Part shown: positions 33,762 through 45,088 of the stretch, one piece after another
How positions within the stretch are numbered: the stretch's first letter is position 1
Layout of the letters: the number at the start of each line of letters is the position of its first letter
Assembly: GCA_965219305.1 (NCBI GenBank)
Contig: OZ244725.1
Coordinates: 1,984,001-2,048,000 of the forward strand
DNA from: DATHTS01 sp965219305
GTDB lineage: Bacteria > Acidobacteriota > Blastocatellia > Pyrinomonadales > Pyrinomonadaceae
Length of the DNA stretch: 64,000 nucleotides
Direction: 5' to 3'
Translations under genes and position numbers: made by a program
The notes under the pieces: model-generated
What the model was told of the DNA's origin: nothing
Databases searched by the model: none
What the model saw: the letters and a program-made list of their open reading frames with translations, nothing else

Positions 33762-35495
33762 CTAAAAAGTTTTAGGAAAAGTCTTTTTAGTCAATTCTTC
33801 TCCCACAACGACAACCGTGCCGTCAAATTTTCTGATCGGGAATCCGGTAAAAATCTCATTGTAGGTTTCCTTACAATTTTCAAGAAGCGCAATTGCTACT
33901 TTTTCACCAAGATACATTCCTTCGACTCCGTCGGAACGCCAATGAACTCCTGCTGTATCACGTCCAATCGAGATATTCGCGGCAAGTTTATTGAGTTCAT
34001 TTCCGAGAGTAAGATTTCCGCCCGAATAAGGTTCGAGTGAAAGACCGTCAGTCGAAGCAACTACGGGACTCGGAAGGACAAAATCTTCGTTGAAAAACGC
34101 TTTGAGAATGGTAATGCACGCACCCGCGATGGTCGCGTGTCCGGCGGGATAAGCCGGATGAGTCGGCGAACCTTCGGGATATGCCATCGGCAGCAAGTAA
34201 GAACCGTTTTGGTCAAATACTTTTGTTAAAACAGGAGAATTTAGAATCTTCTCGTTAATCGGATAGTTTGCCGCACCTGTTTTGTGATTGTGAATTCTGC
34301 CTGCCATCGCTTCCGGGCGCAATCGGCGGTGCATATACCATTTATTAAACCACGCGGCTTTTAATGCGGAAAGTCCGGCACGGGAAACCATATCTAAAAT
34401 ATGCGGCGCACCGAATTGAACAAAACCGCCTTGTGTGCTGGAAGTAATGTAAGGATTAGAGACGCTCAGTGCCGCCTTACCGTATTGCAATAAAATCAGC
34501 GCGGCATTCAAGTAAGCCTGAAAAGAATAATCAGTATGAACAAATGATCCGAGATCACAACCGTTGCGAAGGCAACGCTGCATCGGATCAAACATCACGC
34601 TCTCTGTCGGGTTTGCGCCGTTTTGAATGTTCAGCCACTCCGAATAAGAAGTCATAAAACTTTGCCCCGCAGTCGGAACTTTGAAAGTTTGCGAAATATT
34701 CGTTCCGCTGTATGGAACCGGTTTGTAAAGAAATTGTGAAATATAAGGTCCGGTCACATCGCCCGGAGTTTCACCGCGAAAAATTGTAGATGCCGTAACA
34801 CCTCTAAAACGCGCAAAACGATTTAAATCAGTAACTGCTTCAGCAATTGTCGGATCGGTCGGATAATCCGAAAAAGCAACATCGCGCGTTACTGATTGCC
34901 AGTAAGTTTCCGCGATTTCTGCGGCTGCTTCTTCGCTGGCAAACTTGGGCGGCGCAGGTGCGGCATATTTGAACGAATCGGCTCCGTCAAGCACGAAGCT
35001 GAATGCAGCTTGCGGATTGGCGAGTTTTCTGGCTCCGCCGAGCGTTATATTTTCAAATGCGGTAGAATCGCCGGACTCTACGGCTTCGGCATAACTTTTG
35101 TATGTATTTAAATCAACCTCTCCGAGCGAATTATGCGGTAATGTTTTACTAAAACTTGCAGTCTTATTGGAATACAAGATTTCGTCGCCGTTTCTTATGT
35201 GATTACGAAAGTCAGTCGTAAGATAAGACCTTTCCGCCGCATCTCGTCTGATTTGCAAACTTAAAGAAGCCCGCTGACGCAATACGCGCGGATCAACATT
35301 GTTTCCAACTTCGATGCGATTCAGACGCGAAGTTTTCTGCCCGAATGTTTCTTTAGGTATATTAAATGCGCTTACAGCCGCTGCCGACAAACCGAATCCG
35401 GCGAGTTTACCTATAAAACTCCGGCGATTTGTTTTATTTGAATTATTTACATTATTTATATTTATATTGTTTTCTTCTAATTTCCTTTCTTTCAT
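33762..35495 (-). CDS. vanadium-dependent haloperoxidase-like PAP2 protein, Tat-exported
   Basis: 577 residues. A twin-arginine signal (KTNRRSFIGKLAGFGLSAAA) indicates folded export. The vanadate/phosphate site motifs appear in order: KWYMHRRLRPE, PAGHATIAGACI and GRDTAGVHWRSDG. The family oxidises halides with H2O2 or acts as an acid phosphatase; which one applies cannot be told from sequence. It is the only gene of its transcription unit. Confidence 0.9.
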   Translation of the reverse strand: MKERKLEENNININNVNNSNKTNRRSFIGKLAGFGLSAAAVSAFNIPKETFGQKTSRLNRIEVGNNVDPRVLRQRASLSLQIRRDAAERSYLTTDFRNHIRNGDEILYSNKTASFSKTLPHNSLGEVDLNTYKSYAEAVESGDSTAFENITLGGARKLANPQAAFSFVLDGADSFKYAAPAPPKFASEEAAAEIAETYWQSVTRDVAFSDYPTDPTIAEAVTDLNRFARFRGVTASTIFRGETPGDVTGPYISQFLYKPVPYSGTNISQTFKVPTAGQSFMTSYSEWLNIQNGANPTESVMFDPMQRCLRNGCDLGSFVHTDYSFQAYLNAALILLQYGKAALSVSNPYITSSTQGGFVQFGAPHILDMVSRAGLSALKAAWFNKWYMHRRLRPEAMAGRIHNHKTGAANYPINEKILNSPVLTKVFDQNGSYLLPMAYPEGSPTHPAYPAGHATIAGACITILKAFFNEDFVLPSPVVASTDGLSLEPYSGGNLTLGNELNKLAANISIGRDTAGVHWRSDGVEGMYLGEKVAIALLENCKETYNEIFTGFPIRKFDGTVVVVGEELTKKTFPKTF

Positions 35496-35834
35496 ATTTT
35501 ATTCTGTAAATTCCCATTCAAACTTCGAATATGCTTGGTTAAGTTAAATTTATTGGGATATTTATTTTTATATTTATTTTTTATATTTATATTTTGATAT
35601 AGATATTTCTTTGTAAAAATATCCGTAACTTTATTTGAACAATTAATAATATACAGTATTTAAAGATGTTTTACAAAACTTCATAATGTTAAAAGTAATT
35701 TTACCAAATTAAATTTACGATTTTACTATCGCAGCTTCAAAAAAAGTTAATACTATTTGCAAGTTCTGTTATAAATTGACGTTCTCTGAAACAAAACGCT
35801 AGACAAGCGTATTTGACACAACAGAGAAAATTTT
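35496..35834. other. A/T-rich divergent spacer
   Basis: About 340 bp with runs such as tatttttatatttatttttt near 35560-35605. No gene. It must hold promoters for the haloperoxidase (minus) and the Cys-rich protein (plus), though no clear boxes can be assigned. Confidence 0.4.
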
Positions 35835-36437
35835 ATGAGTAAGTTTACAAATCCATTAAATAATATAAGAATTGCGAGTCCTTGTCCGGCAGATTGGAAC
35901 CGGATGGTCGGCGATAATCGGCAGAGACATTGCGGCGAATGTAAATTAAACGTCTATAATTTGTCTGGAATGACCAGAAGCGAAGCGGAAAATTTGATCT
36001 CGAATTCAGAAGGTCGAATTTGTATGCGGATTTACAGACGCGCCGACGGAACTATTTTGACGAAAGATTGTCCGGTTGGCTGGCAAGCCGTCAAACAGAA
36101 AATTTCAAAAACGGCGGCGGCATTTGTATCTGTGATATTTGCGATTTTGAGCGGAATCGGTATAACGAGTTATTTCAATAATTTAGATAATTCGAGAACA
36201 ATGGGAACGATTATATTTGAAAACCCGAATCCGCCCATATACGATGATTTCTCACAACCGGGTGAGATTAAGCCGAGAACAGAAAAAATCAAACCAATGA
36301 TGGGAAATATCGCAGTTGACACACCGAATGAAAATTATTCAGATTATGAAATGGGAGAAATGTTGTCGAAAGATTTATCGTCTAACAGCAACACTAAAAT
36401 TGTAGAAAAAAGTATAAAAATTCGTAAAAAGTATTAG
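35835..36437 (+). CDS. Cys-rich N-domain membrane protein, unknown
   Basis: 200 residues. The N-terminal domain (residues about 14-75) has ordered Cys residues: CPADWNRMVGDNRQRHCGEC, then ICMRIYRRADGTI and DCPVGW, suggesting a metal or Fe-S site. One membrane helix follows at about 88-105, then a polar 90-residue tail. I have seen this N-domain on many acidobacterial proteins but know no function. It ends at a bidirectional terminator. Confidence 0.65.
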   Translation: MSKFTNPLNNIRIASPCPADWNRMVGDNRQRHCGECKLNVYNLSGMTRSEAENLISNSEGRICMRIYRRADGTILTKDCPVGWQAVKQKISKTAAAFVSVIFAILSGIGITSYFNNLDNSRTMGTIIFENPNPPIYDDFSQPGEIKPRTEKIKPMMGNIAVDTPNENYSDYEMGEMLSKDLSSNSNTKIVEKSIKIRKKY

Positions 36438-36446
36438 ATAAAAAAA

Positions 36447-36481
36447 AGAATCGCCAAGTTAGAAGTTAACTTGGCGATTCT
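36447..36481. terminator. bidirectional terminator
   Basis: A perfect 15-bp stem (agaatcgccaagtta) with a 5-base loop, A-run before and T-run after, between convergent genes. Confidence 0.88.
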
Positions 36482-36529
36482 TTTCTCAAAATGTAGAAAA
36501 TAAAGAATAACTTTGTCAGCAACCGCTTT

Positions 36530-37633
36530 TTATTTTTTCACGAAATAACCCTGTCTGGCGTGAAGCCGCAAATTTGCCGGATTTTGCAGACTGACATCGA
36601 GATTTACGTATTTATTATCTGGAAAATCGGTTTCCGAGTAATATTGTACGAGATATTGCGCTTGCAATTCATTGGCGAGTTGATTAAAAATCTTTTCCAA
36701 AACTTCTGCATTTTTACGCATATTTCCCGTATTTTGCAATTGATCTTTCGTATCAATCGGCTGAAATTTCGGCAAAAAAGCCGTTCCGCCGGTTTCATCG
36801 GCAAATCTCTGCATATTGCTTTGCCCGAATTGGCTGATTTTGTTTAATTGATAAGAACTGCCCGCCGGATTTATCGAATAAAAAACAGTGTCGGCATTTT
36901 GCAGATTTTTTAACACTTTATTTTGTTCTTCTATTTTTGCCTCGTCAATCGCTTTTACGCGGACGGTTTTTAATTTTTCAAGCGACATCTTGCCGCTCAT
37001 AACACTTCTCTCGGCATTCCACATCGCTTCTACAATTCCTTTGCTGTTAGTGTCTTCGCCGTCGGAGATTACGACGATGACTTTTCTTCTTCCGGGCGGC
37101 GTGTTTTTCTGCAGATAATTTGCCGCCGTCGAGACAGAATCGTAAAAAGCTGTCTGCTGTGTTGTCGGGACAATTGCCTGAATGACTACTCCGGTGTGAT
37201 CCGCCGTGTCGCTCCCTCTCAACAAAACCGGACGTGCGCCGACAGTATAAATCGTCGCTCGATCGGCGGGACGCATTACATCTTTTAAGAATTTTGCGGC
37301 AGTCTTTTGCTGAAATTGGAACATCGCGTCGGTGCTTGCCGAAACGTCAAATAAAATCGCAATTTCCAGAGGAACTTTGTCAGCGGCGGAAACTTGCTCA
37401 ACTTTTTGAATTTTTCTATCTTCGAAAACGCGGAAATCTTTTGCCGCTAATCCCGTCACCGGCTGACCGTTTGTATCCGTTACCGAAACCGGAATTACTA
37501 CTAGCCGTGAATCGAATTTAATGACTTCGCCGTCATCTTCGACCGGCAGAGGCGGCGGCGGCGGAACTTGTCCGAAGATCGTGATGGAAAAAAGAATTAT
37601 AGCGAATAGCGAAAAAATGATTGGTTTTTTCAT
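36530..37633 (-). CDS. exported VWFA-domain protein (acidobacterial type)
   Basis: 367 residues from the ATG at 37631-37633, which begins a proper signal peptide; the longer frame is less likely. A short beta domain (VVIPVSVTDTNGQPVTGLAA, FRVFEDRKIQKVEQVS) precedes a VWFA domain with the MIDAS motif DVSAST and VVISDGEDTNSKG. This architecture matches the VWFA-related proteins expanded in Acidobacteria. A Pro-rich stretch follows the signal. Role unknown, probably protein-protein contact in the periplasm. Confidence 0.88.
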   Translation of the reverse strand: MKKPIIFSLFAIILFSITIFGQVPPPPPLPVEDDGEVIKFDSRLVVIPVSVTDTNGQPVTGLAAKDFRVFEDRKIQKVEQVSAADKVPLEIAILFDVSASTDAMFQFQQKTAAKFLKDVMRPADRATIYTVGARPVLLRGSDTADHTGVVIQAIVPTTQQTAFYDSVSTAANYLQKNTPPGRRKVIVVISDGEDTNSKGIVEAMWNAERSVMSGKMSLEKLKTVRVKAIDEAKIEEQNKVLKNLQNADTVFYSINPAGSSYQLNKISQFGQSNMQRFADETGGTAFLPKFQPIDTKDQLQNTGNMRKNAEVLEKIFNQLANELQAQYLVQYYSETDFPDNKYVNLDVSLQNPANLRLHARQGYFVKK

Positions 37634-37652
37634 AGCAGTTTTGTAAATCAAT

Positions 37653-37696
37653 GCAAAAGGCAAAAGTAACTTTTTTATGATTACTTTTGCCTTTTG
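37653..37696. terminator. hairpin between OmpA and VWFA genes
   Basis: A 16-bp perfect stem (caaaaggcaaaagtaa) with an 11-base loop. It is T-rich on both strands and probably ends the minus-strand OmpA transcript. Confidence 0.65.
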
Positions 37697-37723
37697 TTGT
37701 TTGCTTTCTTTTTATTTTAACGA

Positions 37724-38677
37724 TTATCTGTTGCCGTCATCTTCATTGCGGCGAACTTCGACATTTTGGTTTAGACCGCGGCTGACAAGAATTTTTACGT
37801 CAACACGACGATCTTCAGCACTGCTTCTGCCGACTGCCTGTGTTTCACCGAATCCGTAAGATGTTCCGATACGGCGCAGCGGAATATTGTGCGTCGTAAC
37901 GAGATAATCAATCACTGCTTGAGCGCGACGTTGGCTCAACGCTTTATTTGCCGACGCACTTCCGGTTGCATCAGCGAAACCGGTAACTTCCAACGTGTAA
38001 CCGCGCAAAGTCAAAGCCGTGCGTGCAACTTCGTCGAGTTGATATTTCGCATCCGGTGATAAAGCCGAACTTCCCGTTCTGAAATTCACTGAAGCAGTTG
38101 ATTGAACGACGTAATCATCTAAAGAAGAAATTCTTTGATTCGTCGCATTAACACCCGCAACCGCCGCATCTGCCGTATCTTGAGCGGCTTTCGCGCCGCC
38201 GCGCGCGGCATTTGAAACTGCCATCAATTCATCAATCTGTCCCGAAATTCTTTCGGCATTTTGCTCGGTTCGGGTAATTCTGTCTTCCGCCGGACCGACG
38301 CGGCTCTCAATCGAACGCGCGACTTCGAGATCGCTTTTATCAAAACGAACTTTATTTGCCGACAACGTTCCAGCGTTATCTCCACGCCCTTCGACTTCGA
38401 TGTTTAAACCGCGAATAATCGCCGTTGTCGGATAACTGTCGCCGCTTCCAAAGAAACTGTTTGATTTAATACTTGCGTTCGGCGCAACCGTTACCTGTGT
38501 GTCAACGCCGACTCCATCACGAACTACGAACGTATTGTTGCTGTCAGATGCCACGACGACACCTTTAATTTTATATTTTTGCCCTGCGGTCAAATTTCTC
38601 GTCTGCACGTCCTGCGCGAAGACTGCTACTGAACCGACTAATAAAGCCAAAAACATTACTGAAAATTTCTTTAACAT
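37724..38677 (-). CDS. OmpA-family outer-membrane protein
   Basis: 317 residues from the ATG at 38675-38677, chosen because AAGGAG lies 9 bases upstream. Signal peptide, then a small beta domain (KYKIKGVVVASDSNNTFVV), a coiled-coil stretch (ITRTEQNAERISGQIDEL), and a C-terminal OmpA peptidoglycan-binding domain (GYTLEVTGFADATGSASANK, LSQRRAQAVIDYL, RRVDVKIL). It likely ties the outer membrane to the cell wall. Confidence 0.9.
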   Translation of the reverse strand: MLKKFSVMFLALLVGSVAVFAQDVQTRNLTAGQKYKIKGVVVASDSNNTFVVRDGVGVDTQVTVAPNASIKSNSFFGSGDSYPTTAIIRGLNIEVEGRGDNAGTLSANKVRFDKSDLEVARSIESRVGPAEDRITRTEQNAERISGQIDELMAVSNAARGGAKAAQDTADAAVAGVNATNQRISSLDDYVVQSTASVNFRTGSSALSPDAKYQLDEVARTALTLRGYTLEVTGFADATGSASANKALSQRRAQAVIDYLVTTHNIPLRRIGTSYGFGETQAVGRSSAEDRRVDVKILVSRGLNQNVEVRRNEDDGNR

Positions 38678-39002
38678 AAATTTTAACTCCTTGCTTTTCA
38701 ATTCTTAAACAGAATACATTTTCAAAGACGTATGAACTTTCGATGTTTTGCGTAAGTTCAAAGTTGTTGTGTAAATAAAAATTATCGGAAGAGTCTGTTT
38801 TCATTTTGAATATTTTTTTCAAACAATCAAAGCTATTTACTCACTCAATATCCGTGCCAGAAAATGTAAACCTTTTGATTATTGAAGTTATCCAGAAAAC
38901 TTTCTTTCCGGGGAAACTGTATCGTTCGGAAGAAAGACGTTATCGTGTATTTTATCGGTTCAGTTAAAAACAAAAATTTTTGCAGAGAAAATAATTTGAA
39001 AA
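38678..39002. other. gene-free interval upstream of ompA-like gene
   Basis: 325 bp with no supported gene; it holds the OmpA leader with its ribosome-binding site (38686-38691) and presumably its promoter. Confidence 0.4.
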
Positions 39003-40091
39003 TTAATTTTCCGCTAAAATTTTCACGGCGGTTTTTGCTAAAATTTTCACCGTTTCGCCGAGTTTGGCAAAACGCGGATCGTCGGTTTGTCCTTTGTGAT
39101 AACGGTAGAAAATCTGCTGTAAAACGACGGCGAGTTTGAAAACGGCAAAGATTTCATAAAATGTAAAACCTGTTAAATCTCTGCCGGATTTCTGCTTATA
39201 TCTCTCGATTATTTCCCCGCGCGAAAACCAACCGTCTTTTATTGTAACAATTTCGAGCGATTCGACTTTCGACATTTTGACGACTTTCGCCCAGTGAATC
39301 CAGTAACAAATTAAAATTCCGAGATCAATCAGAGGATCACCGACCGCGCTCATTTCCCAATCGAAAACGCCGATGACTTTCTCGCATTTTTCAGCATCGA
39401 GCATTGCATTATCCAACTTAAAATCACCGTGAACGAGCGTCGGCTTTTTATTTTCCGGCGGCAGATTTTCGTTCAACCATTCGGAAAGATGTTCCATTTC
39501 GGCGATTTCTTCGGTCTTTGAAGTATGCCAGCGTTTTGTCCAACCGACAACCTGACGCGTTACAAAACCTTCGGGTTTTCCGAGCGTCGTCAGATTGTGT
39601 TGTTCGATGTCAATTTCGTGAAGTTCGACCAAAGCATCAATCATCGCTTCACTGATTTTACGCCGCTTGTCAGGATCGTTTTCAATTTCGGCGGGTTCAT
39701 TTGTGCGAATCACAATTCCTCTGCGGCGTTCCATTATATAAAACGTCGAACCGATAATTTCGCCGTTCTCGCACAAAACAAACGGACGCGGCGCGAACGG
39801 ATAAACCGGATGAACTGCTTTTAAAATGCGAAATTCACGTGCCATATCGTGCGCTTTTGCCGGAACGGGACCGAACGGCGGACGACGCAATACGAATTCC
39901 TGTTCGCCGAATTTTAATAAATAAGTCAGATTGGAATGTCCGCCGGGAAATTGTTCGACATCGAATTCTGCGGTTTCGTCGAAATCGTCGCCCAAAACCT
40001 TTTTTAGTTCGGCGCGAAGATATTTTTGCAGATTTTCCCAATCGAGATTTTCGCTGTTCCGAACGGGTTTTGTGTCTTTTGAAATTGTCAT
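39003..40091 (-). CDS. aminoglycoside phosphotransferase-fold kinase (ACAD10-like)
   Basis: 362 residues with the APH kinase core: LVHGDFKLDNAML (catalytic Asp in HGD) and GVFDWEMSAVGDPLIDLG (metal-binding D). The N-lobe reads GGHSNLTYLLKFGEQEFVLR. The group is closest to the phosphotransferases related to ACAD10, often linked to acyl or hydroxyacyl metabolism rather than antibiotic resistance. It starts 3 bp after the FHA gene stop, so they form an operon. Confidence 0.88.
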   Translation of the reverse strand: MTISKDTKPVRNSENLDWENLQKYLRAELKKVLGDDFDETAEFDVEQFPGGHSNLTYLLKFGEQEFVLRRPPFGPVPAKAHDMAREFRILKAVHPVYPFAPRPFVLCENGEIIGSTFYIMERRRGIVIRTNEPAEIENDPDKRRKISEAMIDALVELHEIDIEQHNLTTLGKPEGFVTRQVVGWTKRWHTSKTEEIAEMEHLSEWLNENLPPENKKPTLVHGDFKLDNAMLDAEKCEKVIGVFDWEMSAVGDPLIDLGILICYWIHWAKVVKMSKVESLEIVTIKDGWFSRGEIIERYKQKSGRDLTGFTFYEIFAVFKLAVVLQQIFYRYHKGQTDDPRFAKLGETVKILAKTAVKILAEN

Positions 40092-40094
40092 AAA

Positions 40095-41648
<1,554 letters not shown>

Positions 41649-41708
41649 AAACCGATTTTATTAAAGTTTCAGATATTTTTCCAGATTGTATTTGTTTATG
41701 AAAGTAAA

Positions 41709-41739
41709 AGCCGCGAATAATTTGCAATTGTTCGCGGCT
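41709..41739 (-). terminator. terminator of the M16 protease gene
   Basis: Stem agccgcgaa/ttcgcggct with an inner A/T-rich loop, followed on the minus strand by TTTTACTTTC; 31 bp after the M16 stop. Confidence 0.75.
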
Positions 41740-41769
41740 CTTTATCAAATTTCGGACTAAATCTATTTT

Positions 41770-44550
41770 TTATTGAATAGATTTATTATCCTTCATTTTC
41801 TCTTTCGCTTTGGCAAAATCGCCGACTTTGACGATAGTTATTTTATCCGGCGTGAGATATTTTTTCATCGCCGCATTTACTTGTTCGGGAGTCAATTTAC
41901 TGATTTTGCTTTCTAAATCGGATTCCCAGGCAATCGTGCGGTCGGCGGTCAGATGACCGCTGATTCTGCCGGCAAGTTCCCGGTCGTTGGCGCGCGAAAC
42001 CTGTTGCGCCTGAAGCCAGCCTTTGACCGCTTCGGCAATTTCTTCGGCGGTAAAACCTTCACTCGTTGCTTTGCGGATTTCGTCTTTGAAAGCGATTTCG
42101 AGTTTTTCGGCGTTTTCCGGCGCGTAAATTGCGTAAGCGGAAAATGTTCCGGTCTCATCACGCGAACTGGCTCCAAAACCTGAACCGACACCATAACTCA
42201 AACCTTCCTTCTGTCGAATTCTCGATGCCAAACGAGAATTTAAGAAACCGCCGCCGAGCATATAGTTTCCGATGACCAAAGCCGGATAATCGGGATTATC
42301 GTCGCGGACTTTTAAGTTCAGACGTGCGATAAACATTGCGTTTGGTTTGTCAGGCGTTTCGATTGTTCGATTGACTGCGGCAATATCGTTATAAGTGTTT
42401 TTGATTCTCGTGTAACCCGCCGGACTTTTCCAACTGCCGAAATCTTGTTTATATGATTCGCCGATCTGTTTTTCGTCAAAATCACCGACGACGATCATCG
42501 AACCATCCGTCGCTCCGTAAAAATCTTTGTAAAACTTTTTCACGTCGTCCAATGTAACAGCTTTCACTTCGGCGATTTCTTCATCTAAAGTTCCTTGATA
42601 AAGCGGATGTCCTTTCGGATAAACGTTGAAAATTTGTCCGATTGTTTGCGATGCGACGGCTTGCGGTTCGCTTCGCTGATTTTCCAGAGAAGTTAATTGT
42701 GCTTGCTTTAAAAGTTCAAATTCTTCGGCGGGAAATGTAGAATCTTTGAGCATTTCGGCAACCAGATTTACAACTTCGGGAAGATTCTGTCGGTTTGTTT
42801 CTATCAAAACCGTTGCGCCGGTCGCGCCGCCGAAAATTCTGACCTGTGCTTTTAAACGATCAAGTTCGTCCTGTAACTGTTGGCGCGTGTGTTTTGAAGT
42901 GCCTCGCATCAAAAGTTGTCCGGCAAAACCCGCCGCCGCTCCGCGATTCATCAAAGATTTTTCGTCGCCGAAATTCAGACTAATTCTAGCCGCAACCGAA
43001 TCACCGCGATTTTCTTTGGGCAAAAATACAACCTTGAATTCGCCGTTGTCCATACGTTTGAGACGCGATTGGACGTTCGCCGGAGTCGGATCGAAAATTT
43101 CACCTTGCGCGACCGCTTCGCCGCCTTTGTAGTCGTTGACCATTGCTAAAATATCGCCGTCTTTCAACGTCGGAATTTCAGCACGGTCGGGCTTTTGTGT
43201 CGGAACAAACTGTGCGACGGTGCGATTCGATTGTTTGAAATATGTATCGGCGATACGTTTCACGTCTTCAGGAGTGATCTTTTGCAGACGGTCACGATAA
43301 AGGAAAAACAAACGCCAATCGCCGAGCGCGATATATTCGCTCATATCAAGACCGACGCGGTTCGGATCGTTTAAGGAAAGTTCTATATTTTTTAAAAGTC
43401 CGGTTTTTGCGCGTTCGACTTCTTCTTTGGTCGGTGCGGTTTTTCCGGCGTTTTCGACGGTTTCAATCATCGCTTCTCGCGCCGCATCTACCGAATTTTC
43501 CTTACCCAACTGCGCGAGGAACATTATATAAGCAGGTTCTTTGAACTGAAAATTCAAACCCGAAACCGAAGTTGCTTTTTTTCCTTCGACGAGAGTTTTA
43601 TAAAGTCTGCCGGAAGGCGCGTCGGTTAAAATCGTGTTGAAGACTTCGACCGTCGCCGCATCCGGGTGCGCTCCGGGCGGAACGTGATAACCTGACGCGA
43701 TCAAGGGCGTATCGCCGACGCGCCGGATCGTAACCATTCTTTCGCCGTCTTGTGTCGGTTCGATTGTATAGTTCGGCGGCAAAGTTCTCGCCGGTTTCGG
43801 AATCGCGCCGAATTTTTCTTTGATTAAATTCAGAGTTTTCATCTCGTCGAATTTTCCGGCGACAAGAAGAACGGCGTTGTCGGGTTGATAATATTTTTTG
43901 TAGAAAGCCTGAAGGCGGTCAATCGGGACATTTTCAACGTCGGAACGCGCTCCGATGGTTGATTTTCCGTAGTTATGCCAATCATAAGCGACGGACAACA
44001 TTTTTTGGAAAGTAACGCGAAACGGACTGTTTTCGCCCGACTCTAATTCATTGCGGACGACGGAAAATTCCGAATCCAAATCTTTTTTGGCGATATATGA
44101 ATTAACCATTCTGTCGGCTTCCAAGTCCAAAGCCCATTCGAGATTTTCGTCCGTCGCCGAAAACGTCTCGAAATAATTCGTGCGATCAGTCCACGTCGTT
44201 CCGTTCGGGCGCGCGCCGTGTGAAGTCAATTCCGCCGGAATATTTTGATGTTTCGGTGTTCCTTTGAAAACCATATGTTCCAAAAGATGTGCCATTCCGG
44301 TTTCGCCGTAATTTTCGTGGCGCGAACCGACCAGATATGTAATATTCACAGTCGTATTTTGCTTGGTCTGATCGGGAAAAAGCAAAATTTTCAGACCATT
44401 GTTGTTCAGACGATATTCGGTAATTCCTTCGACCGTCGTAACTTTTATAATTCCTTCAGGCATTTTCGCTGTTTGCGCGAAATTTGCAAAGGAAAAATTC
44501 AGCAGCAGAAGCGATAGAAAAATCGCTTTTAAAGTAATCTTTGATTTCAT
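41770..44550 (-). CDS. M16-family zinc protease (two tandem halves), exported
   Basis: 926 residues with a signal peptide (cleaved after NFAQ). The inverted zinc motif H88-L-L-E91-H92 lies in GMAHLLEHMVF, with the distal Glu in ELESGENSPF. The second, non-catalytic half repeats the fold (GGFLNSRLASRIRQKEGLSY). It is a periplasmic pitrilysin-like protease that degrades peptides. A terminator follows, so it is monocistronic. Confidence 0.95.
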   Translation of the reverse strand: MKSKITLKAIFLSLLLLNFSFANFAQTAKMPEGIIKVTTVEGITEYRLNNNGLKILLFPDQTKQNTTVNITYLVGSRHENYGETGMAHLLEHMVFKGTPKHQNIPAELTSHGARPNGTTWTDRTNYFETFSATDENLEWALDLEADRMVNSYIAKKDLDSEFSVVRNELESGENSPFRVTFQKMLSVAYDWHNYGKSTIGARSDVENVPIDRLQAFYKKYYQPDNAVLLVAGKFDEMKTLNLIKEKFGAIPKPARTLPPNYTIEPTQDGERMVTIRRVGDTPLIASGYHVPPGAHPDAATVEVFNTILTDAPSGRLYKTLVEGKKATSVSGLNFQFKEPAYIMFLAQLGKENSVDAAREAMIETVENAGKTAPTKEEVERAKTGLLKNIELSLNDPNRVGLDMSEYIALGDWRLFFLYRDRLQKITPEDVKRIADTYFKQSNRTVAQFVPTQKPDRAEIPTLKDGDILAMVNDYKGGEAVAQGEIFDPTPANVQSRLKRMDNGEFKVVFLPKENRGDSVAARISLNFGDEKSLMNRGAAAGFAGQLLMRGTSKHTRQQLQDELDRLKAQVRIFGGATGATVLIETNRQNLPEVVNLVAEMLKDSTFPAEEFELLKQAQLTSLENQRSEPQAVASQTIGQIFNVYPKGHPLYQGTLDEEIAEVKAVTLDDVKKFYKDFYGATDGSMIVVGDFDEKQIGESYKQDFGSWKSPAGYTRIKNTYNDIAAVNRTIETPDKPNAMFIARLNLKVRDDNPDYPALVIGNYMLGGGFLNSRLASRIRQKEGLSYGVGSGFGASSRDETGTFSAYAIYAPENAEKLEIAFKDEIRKATSEGFTAEEIAEAVKGWLQAQQVSRANDRELAGRISGHLTADRTIAWESDLESKISKLTPEQVNAAMKKYLTPDKITIVKVGDFAKAKEKMKDNKSIQ

Positions 44551-44694
44551 AATATAATCCTTAAATTTAGTTTCGTGTCTGCCGTCATTCTATTACAAAT
44601 GGTCAATAAAAAAAAGCGCATACTGTTTTTCATCAATCGAATGAAAGCAGATCACGCCTTTTTTTAGTAGTTATTCCGTTACTTTTTCCCGGTT

Positions 44695-45006
44695 TTACCC
44701 GGCTTCATCGGGAAAAGCCTTACGCCATTCCGGTTCGATTTGTTCCAAAATTTTGCAGTCGCAGTAACCGCCGTTGTTGTTAAGCCACGCAGTAATTTTC
44801 GGGAAATTTAAGTGTCGTTCCATTACAAACTGCATCGAATTATTCAGCGTATGACTGCACGGCTGATTTTCGAGTCGCGTGTGGAGACGATAAAATAAAT
44901 CTTCAAGCGTTTCCGGCTCAATCGGCAAGTTACCGAGATATTCTTCGAGTTCTTCGCCGCTGAGCTGCGACAAAATTTCAATTTCTCTTTTTTTTATAAT
45001 CGGCAT
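44695..45006 (-). CDS. small DUF2695-like protein
   Basis: 103 residues. The C-terminal pattern QPCSHTLNNSMQFVMER, ITAWLNNNGGYCDCKILEQI matches DUF2695, in which Cys/His residues may bind metal. Function unknown. Confidence 0.7.
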   Translation of the reverse strand: MPIIKKREIEILSQLSGEELEEYLGNLPIEPETLEDLFYRLHTRLENQPCSHTLNNSMQFVMERHLNFPKITAWLNNNGGYCDCKILEQIEPEWRKAFPDEAG

Positions 45007-45088
45007 AATTTTTTAATGAAAAATGGAAAACGAAAATTGTAAAATACTTTTTTCGTTATTTTATTTTACATTTAACATTTTTCATTTT